Shown here piece after piece: positions 59,572 through 64,000 of a stretch of 64,000 nt of DNA (position 1 is its first letter; each line of letters begins with the position of its first letter). The translations under genes and the position numbers were made by a program. The DNA is from Achromobacter mucicolens (GTDB lineage Bacteria > Pseudomonadota > Gammaproteobacteria > Burkholderiales > Burkholderiaceae_B). The notes beneath the pieces are model-generated. The model did no database searches. It was not told the origin of the DNA and worked only from the letters and a program-made list of their open reading frames with translations. The stretch spans positions 248,001-312,000 of the forward strand of contig NZ_CADIJP010000002.1 in assembly GCF_902859725.1 (NCBI RefSeq), in the 5' to 3' direction.

Positions 59572-61371
59572 ATGTTTACGACTCGCCCGGAAATCCTCGG
59601 CACCTTCGGTGTCGTGACGTCCACCCATTGGCTGGCCAGCGCGGCTGGCATGTCGCTGCTGGAGCGCGGCGGCAATGCGTTCGATGCCTGCGTCGCCTCG
59701 GCGTTCGTGCTGCAGGTGGTCGAGCCCCATCTGGTCGGCCCGGCCGGCGAAGTGCCCGCCGTGTTCTATTCCGCCCGCACCGGCAAGGTCGAGGTGCTGT
59801 GCGGGCAGGGCACCACGCCCGCCGCCGCCACGCTCGAACGCTATCGCGCCGAAGGGCTCAAGCTCATCCCCGGCAACGGCCTGCTCGCGACCGTGATTCC
59901 GGGCGCGTTCGACGCCTGGATGCTGCTGCTGCGCGACCACGGCACGATGCGGGTGCGCGACGTGCTTGAGCCCGCCATCTATTACGCCGAGCAAGGCCAT
60001 GCGCTGATGCCGCGCATCTCCAACACCATCGCCGGCCTGAAAGACTTCTTCGAGACGCACTGGCCGACGACCGCCCAGGTCTACGTGCCGGGCGGGCAGG
60101 TGCCGCAGGCCCGCAAGCTGTTTCGCAATCCGGCGCTGGCCCGCACCTGGACCCGCGTCCTCAAAGCCGCCGAAGGCGCCGGCGCCGACCGCGACCGCCA
60201 GATCGAGGCCGCGCGCGACGCGTTCTACCGCGGCTTCATCGCTGAAGAGATCGACCGCTTCGCCCGCAACACCGATGTCATGGACGAAAGCGGCACGACC
60301 CACCGCGGCGTCATCACGGCGCACGACCTGGCCGGCTGGTCCGCCAGCTATGACAAGCCGCTGACTTACGACTATCACGGCTACACGGTCGCCAAGGCGG
60401 GCGCCTGGAGCCAGGGGCCGGTCTTCCTGCAGACCCTCGCCATCCTGAAGGACATGGACCTGGCAGGCGTCGGCCCCACCAGCGCCGAGTTCATCCATCG
60501 CGTCACCGAGGCCATGAAGCTCGCCTTTGCCGACCGCGAAGCGTATTACGGCGACCCCGCCTTCATCGACGTGCCGCTGGCTCATCTGCTGTCCGATGCG
60601 TACAACGCCGAACGCCGCCAGCTGATCGGGGAGGGCGCGTCGCGCGATCTGCTGCCCGGCCAGGTGCCTGGCTTCGAGGCGCAGGTGGCGCGGGTCATGG
60701 ACACCCTGGAACGGCTGTCGCCGGTCACCGCGCCCGGCAGCGCCACGAACGAACCGACGCTTGCCGACATGCGCGCCTCGGCCAAGCGCGGCGACACCAC
60801 GCACGTGGACGTGATCGACCGCTGGGGCAACATGATCTCGGCCACGCCGTCGGGCGGCTGGTTCCAGTCCTCGCCGGTCATCCCTGAACTGGGCTTCGGC
60901 CTGAACACCCGCGCCCAGATGTTCTGGCTGGAAGAAGGCCTGCCCGGCACGCTGGCGCCGGGCAAGCGCCCGCGCACCACGCTGACCCCGTCGCTGGCGT
61001 TGCGCGACGGCAAGCCCTATCTGGCGTTCGGCACGCCGGGCGGCGACCAGCAGGAGCAATGGCAGCTCCTGTTCTTTCTGCGTCACGTGCATCACGGCCT
61101 GAACCTGCAGGAAGCCATCGACCTGCCCATGTCGCACACCATGCACTTTCCCACCTCGTTCTATCCCCGTGACCGCAAGCCGGGCCATCTCGCGCTGGAG
61201 GCCAGCTTCGGCGCCGAGGTCATCGAGGCCCTGCGCCAGCGCGGGCACCAGATCGAGGAAGTGCCCGAATGGTCGGTCGGCCGGCTGACCGCGGCCTCGC
61301 GCGATCCCGACGGACTGCTGCATGCGGCCGCGACGCCGCGCTTGATGCAGGCCTACGCCATCGGGCGTTGA
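59572..61371 (+). CDS. Gamma-glutamyltransferase family protein (no signal peptide)
   Basis: Ntn hydrolase of 599 residues that would remove or transfer gamma-glutamyl groups. The precursor is expected to cut itself before Thr409 in GDTTHVDVIDRWGN, the TTH-type nucleophile motif. N-terminal blocks are FGVVTSTHWLASAAGMSLLERGGNAFDACVAS and GPAGEVPAVFYSA; the C-terminal part has TPGGDQQEQWQLLFFL. The start MFTTRPEILG lacks a signal peptide, unlike classical periplasmic GGT, so it may be cytosolic. The neighbouring orphan peptide receptor suggests a gamma-glutamyl or glutathione substrate. Confidence 0.9.
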   Translation: MFTTRPEILGTFGVVTSTHWLASAAGMSLLERGGNAFDACVASAFVLQVVEPHLVGPAGEVPAVFYSARTGKVEVLCGQGTTPAAATLERYRAEGLKLIPGNGLLATVIPGAFDAWMLLLRDHGTMRVRDVLEPAIYYAEQGHALMPRISNTIAGLKDFFETHWPTTAQVYVPGGQVPQARKLFRNPALARTWTRVLKAAEGAGADRDRQIEAARDAFYRGFIAEEIDRFARNTDVMDESGTTHRGVITAHDLAGWSASYDKPLTYDYHGYTVAKAGAWSQGPVFLQTLAILKDMDLAGVGPTSAEFIHRVTEAMKLAFADREAYYGDPAFIDVPLAHLLSDAYNAERRQLIGEGASRDLLPGQVPGFEAQVARVMDTLERLSPVTAPGSATNEPTLADMRASAKRGDTTHVDVIDRWGNMISATPSGGWFQSSPVIPELGFGLNTRAQMFWLEEGLPGTLAPGKRPRTTLTPSLALRDGKPYLAFGTPGGDQQEQWQLLFFLRHVHHGLNLQEAIDLPMSHTMHFPTSFYPRDRKPGHLALEASFGAEVIEALRQRGHQIEEVPEWSVGRLTAASRDPDGLLHAAATPRLMQAYAIGR

Positions 61372-61377
61372 TCGGTC

Positions 61378-61408
61378 GCACGCACGCTTGCTTACAAAGC
61401 GTGCGTGC
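61378..61408 (+). terminator. Long hairpin after the gamma-glutamyltransferase
   Basis: GCACGCACGCT (61378-61388) and AGCGTGCGTGC (61398-61408) form a perfect 11-base stem around 9 bases, six bases past the stop. No T-run follows, so a termination role is uncertain. Confidence 0.4.
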
Positions 61409-61461
61409 CAGCGCTTCGCCGCGTCTTGCGGCGCTTTGCCCGCTTAGGGTATGTTTGTCGC

Positions 61462-62436
61462 ATGACGCCATCCGAGCAGAGCCCGGCAACAGCGGCTCGA
61501 CCCCTCACGGGAACAGAACCCTTATTCATCGTCCTCAATAAAGGATCGGGGCGCGGCGACGCGCAGGTCCTGCAGGACACCATCCGGCACATCCTCGACG
61601 AGGCCGGGCGGCGCTACGAACTCATGCCGGTCGACGATCCGTCGCGGCTGACGGACGTGGCGCGCCAGGCGGTCAAGCGCGCGCAGGACGAGCAGGGCGT
61701 CGTCATTGCCGCGGGCGGCGACGGCACGCTCAATGCCGTCGCGGGCGCGGTGCTGGGACAAGGCGTGCCCTTCGGCATCCTGCCGCAAGGCACCTTCAAC
61801 TACTTCGGCCGCACCTACGGCATCTCGCAAGAGACGGACGTGGCGCTTCGTGGCTTCCTGCAAGGCACCATCCGGCCGGTGCAGGTCGGCCTGCTGAACG
61901 GCCGCCTGTTCCTCGTGAACGCCAGCCTTGGTTTGTATCCGCAACTGCTGGAAGACCGCGAAGCCTACAAACAGCGCTACGGCCGCCGGCGCTGGGTCGC
62001 GCTGTGGTCGGGCCTGGTCACGCTGTGGCGCCAACCGCGCCAGCTCGGCCTGCAGCTCGAATTCGAGGGCAAGTCGCGCAGCTTGACGTCGCCGACGCTG
62101 GTGGTGGGCAACAACAAACTGCAGCTTGAACATATCGGCATCGAAAACGACGGGCTCGATCGGAACCAACTGGTCGCCATGGCGGCGCGGCCCGTCGGCA
62201 CGCTGGCGCTCTATGGCCTGCTGGTGCGGGGCCTTCTAAGCCGGCTGGGCGAGGCCGAGAACGTGATCAATTTCGCGTTCGACAAGCTCACCGTTGGGGT
62301 GCGCGGGCGCCGCCGGGTCAAGGTGGCGATGGACGGCGAAATCTCCTGGATGGACACGCCGCTCGAATTCAAGGTGGCGACCGATCGCCTACCCCTCGTG
62401 GTGCCGGCGGATCCCGAGTTCCTGGACCGCTCATGA
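61462..62436 (+). CDS. Diacylglycerol kinase family lipid kinase
   Basis: Cytosolic or membrane-peripheral lipid kinase of 324 residues. The ATG at 61462 is preferred over an in-frame ATG at 61405 because the upstream part overlaps the hairpin and is not conserved-looking. The catalytic domain has LFIVLNKGSGRGDAQ, GGDGTLNAVAGAVLGQGVPFGILPQGTFNYFGRTYGIS (nucleotide site GGDGT at about 90) and the C-terminal RVKVAMDGEISWMD typical of YegS/DgkB-type enzymes. Its stop overlaps the next gene by four bases. Confidence 0.9.
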   Translation: MTPSEQSPATAARPLTGTEPLFIVLNKGSGRGDAQVLQDTIRHILDEAGRRYELMPVDDPSRLTDVARQAVKRAQDEQGVVIAAGGDGTLNAVAGAVLGQGVPFGILPQGTFNYFGRTYGISQETDVALRGFLQGTIRPVQVGLLNGRLFLVNASLGLYPQLLEDREAYKQRYGRRRWVALWSGLVTLWRQPRQLGLQLEFEGKSRSLTSPTLVVGNNKLQLEHIGIENDGLDRNQLVAMAARPVGTLALYGLLVRGLLSRLGEAENVINFAFDKLTVGVRGRRRVKVAMDGEISWMDTPLEFKVATDRLPLVVPADPEFLDRS

Positions 62437-63224
62437 CGCGGATCCTGCATCTGTCCGATACCCATTTCGGCACCGAGCGCAAGGCGGTCATTGAAGCTGT
62501 ACTGGATCTGGCGCGGCAACTGTCGCCCGATCTCGTGGTCCTCAGCGGCGACATCACCCAGCGCGCGCGCCGCAGCCAGTTCGCCGCCGCCCGCCGTTTC
62601 ATCGAGCGCCTGGCGCTGCCCGTGCTGGCGGTGCCCGGCAATCACGATATCCCGCTGTTCAACGTCTTTCTACGGGCGCTCAATCCGTACGGCAACTACA
62701 AGCGCGCGCTCGGACCGATCCTCGAGCCCGTGTTCGAGAACGACGGCGTGCTGGCAATCGGCGTGAACACCACGCGGCCAAAGCGCCACAAGGACGGCGA
62801 GATCTCCGACGCCCAGATCACCCGGGTCGCCCAGCGGCTGCGCCAAGCGCGGCCGGGGCAGTTGCGGATCGTCGTGGCGCACCACCCGGTGCGCGCCAAG
62901 GTCGAATCCGACCTGTCCAACCTGCTGATCGGCCGCGAGCGCGCGCTCGCGGCGTGGGCGCAGGCGGGCGTCGACCTGGTGCTGGGCGGTCACATACACT
63001 TGCCCTACGTGCTGCCGCTGACCGCGCCGACGGGGCCGGCCGGCTGGATCGTCCAGGCCGGAACGACCTGTTCGCACCGCGTCCGGGGCACCGTGCCAAA
63101 TTCGCTGGGCGTGATCACCCGCACCGAAGAGGACGGCCAGCAGGTCTGCCACGTCGAGCGCTGGGACTATGCGGCCGGCGCGCACGCGTTCGCACCCGTC
63201 GACAAGACGCTGGTCTCGCTGTAG
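62433..63224 (+). CDS. Metallophosphoesterase
   Basis: Calcineurin-like phosphoesterase of 263 residues. Metal motifs appear in order: LHLSDTHFG (D-x-H), LVVLSGDITQRARRSQF (GD), VPGNHDIPLF (GNHD), VVAHHPVR (H) and VLGGHIHLPYV (GH-x-H). Likely a phosphodiesterase on nucleotides or phospholipid-derived esters. Coupled by ATGA overlap to the lipid kinase, so a lipid-related substrate is plausible. Confidence 0.92.
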   Translation: MTRILHLSDTHFGTERKAVIEAVLDLARQLSPDLVVLSGDITQRARRSQFAAARRFIERLALPVLAVPGNHDIPLFNVFLRALNPYGNYKRALGPILEPVFENDGVLAIGVNTTRPKRHKDGEISDAQITRVAQRLRQARPGQLRIVVAHHPVRAKVESDLSNLLIGRERALAAWAQAGVDLVLGGHIHLPYVLPLTAPTGPAGWIVQAGTTCSHRVRGTVPNSLGVITRTEEDGQQVCHVERWDYAAGAHAFAPVDKTLVSL

Positions 63225-63270
63225 TAGTGCGCGCGTTCTTCCGCGCGATTTTCTTTTTGATGGCGCACAC

Positions 63271-64000
63271 ATGACCGATGTCTACGCGGCATGGGCCGCG
63301 GCCCATGCCTTCTCGTTGTTTATCGCGCTGCCGCTGCTGGCCGGCGGCGCGGCGCTGCTGTTCATGCGGTGCCACGGCCGGTTGTCCCGCAATGGCCGCG
63401 CCGCGCTGTTTGCCGGCGTGGCCGGCGTGTCGTTCGTTCTGTTTCTCACGTTGGCCCTGGCCGTCGAAAGCCGTGGCGCCGTGGTGGAGTTCGACAGCGC
63501 GCTGGCCGATGCGCTCAGCATGTCCATGTCCACGTCGATGCTGTGGCTGCTGTCCTGGATCACGTACCTGGGCGACCGCAACCTGCTCACCGTCGTCGCC
63601 GTGCTGATGACGACTGCGCTGTTATGGCGCGGGCTGTGGCAGCTTGCGCTCTTTTGCGCCATCGCGACCGGCCTGAACGGCGCGCTCAACTGGCTGTTCA
63701 AGCACACCTTCGAACGCGTGCGCCCCGATCACGACCACGGCTATGCCATGGCGACCGGCTGGAGTTTTCCCAGCGGCCACGCCTCCGCCGCCATGGCCGT
63801 CTACGGCACGGCGTGCTACCTGATGTGGCGGTTTTCCCCGCCCGCGTGGCGCCTGCCCTGCGTGGCGTTCATGGCCGCGCTCATCATGGCCATCGGCCTT
63901 AGCCGCATCCTCTTGCAGGTGCATTTCGCGAGCGACGTCGTGGCCGGGTTCGCCGTCAGCCTCGGTTGGCTGGTCCTGTGCGTGGCGGCCGTCGAGCGGC
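63271..64000 (+). CDS. PAP2 family phosphatase (partial, right edge)
   Basis: Integral membrane phosphatase, first 243 residues present, open to the window edge. The ATG at 63271 opens MTDVYAAWAAAHAFSLFIALPLLAGGAALLFM with an early membrane helix. The three PAP2 motifs are complete: KHTFERVRP (144-152), PSGH (167-170) and SRILLQVHFASDV (211-223). At least five membrane segments are seen. It may dephosphorylate phosphatidate, undecaprenyl-PP or a similar lipid. It starts 46 bases after the phosphoesterase and would complete a small lipid phosphate unit with the kinase. Confidence 0.9.
   Translation, partial: MTDVYAAWAAAHAFSLFIALPLLAGGAALLFMRCHGRLSRNGRAALFAGVAGVSFVLFLTLALAVESRGAVVEFDSALADALSMSMSTSMLWLLSWITYLGDRNLLTVVAVLMTTALLWRGLWQLALFCAIATGLNGALNWLFKHTFERVRPDHDHGYAMATGWSFPSGHASAAMAVYGTACYLMWRFSPPAWRLPCVAFMAALIMAIGLSRILLQVHFASDVVAGFAVSLGWLVLCVAAVER

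Noticed and set aside
61405-61461. Earlier start for the lipid kinase
   Set aside because: It begins inside the hairpin region after the gamma-glutamyltransferase and adds an Arg-rich stretch absent from the family pattern.
1-64000. tRNA or rRNA genes, CRISPR arrays, insertion sequences and prophage genes
   Set aside because: No repeat-spacer pattern, transposase, integrase or structural RNA was found on either strand.

Overview
The window is about 64 kb of uniformly GC-rich bacterial chromosome, densely coded on both strands. It has no rRNA, tRNA, CRISPR array, transposase, integrase or phage module that I can see. Several features point to a betaproteobacterium of the Alcaligenaceae, most likely Achromobacter or a close Bordetella relative. 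There are two Bug-type (TctC-like) solute receptors, many LysR regulators each beside a small catabolic cluster, a NorR/di-iron repair/hemerythrin module, a DUF4148 protein and two complete RND efflux operons. The genus is inferred from gene content, not proven.

Layout. 1-7.2 kb: a minus-strand operon running D-amino-acid-oxidase-like flavoprotein > RidA > M81 (MlrC-like) peptidase > peptide-binding protein > two Dpp-type permeases > ATPase (cut by the window edge). It reads as a peptide or amide uptake and breakdown route. 7.4-10.8 kb: a MarR repressor diverging from a flavin monooxygenase, a DUF3237 protein and a Bug receptor, with a strong palindromic operator between. 10.9-16.3 kb: nitroreductase, VOC protein, LysR, a broken AtuA/DUF4387 locus, and two envelope proteins (LprI-like; META/DUF4377 lipoprotein). 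16.3-23.3 kb, minus strand: CopD-like membrane protein, penicillin-acylase lipoprotein, DUF4148 protein, LuxR-type regulator and a 562-residue protein I do not recognise. 23.3-26 kb: AraC regulator diverging from two SDR enzymes. 26-31.4 kb: a response regulator > TctE-like kinase > periplasmic binding protein operon diverging from a CitMHS transporter and a PhaB-like reductase. 31.4-35.9 kb: sulfatase and Bug receptor diverging from a LysR, then a small lipoprotein and a LysE exporter. 36-37.5 kb: a gene with an in-frame amber codon, then a cold-shock gene whose ribosome-binding site lies inside a long hairpin.

37.5-41.4 kb: norR diverging from a YtfE-type di-iron repair gene, with three perfect GGT-N7-ACC sites and a sigma-54 promoter between them, followed by a hemerythrin and a DUF808 protein. 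The NorR protein carries GAFSGA instead of GAFTGA. 41.4-48 kb: an adaptor > RND pump > outer-membrane lipoprotein operon diverging from its TetR repressor. 48.2-50.2 kb: a BetT-like osmolyte transporter ending in a clear terminator. 50.3-56 kb: a second RND operon, MexHI-OpmD-like. 56-57.6 kb: a SufR-like iron-sulfur regulator overlapping a LysR. 57.8-61.4 kb: an orphan peptide-binding protein and a gamma-glutamyltransferase without a signal peptide, separated by two copies of a GC-rich repeat. 61.4-64 kb: lipid kinase, metallophosphoesterase and PAP2 phosphatase (cut by the right edge).

Overall this is a nutrient-scavenging and stress-defence region, built from small units of one regulator plus one transport or catabolic cluster. 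The best candidates for follow-up are the hairpin that covers the cold-shock ribosome-binding site, the NorR GAFSGA variant with its intact target sites, the two broken genes, and the regulator/kinase/binding-protein operon.
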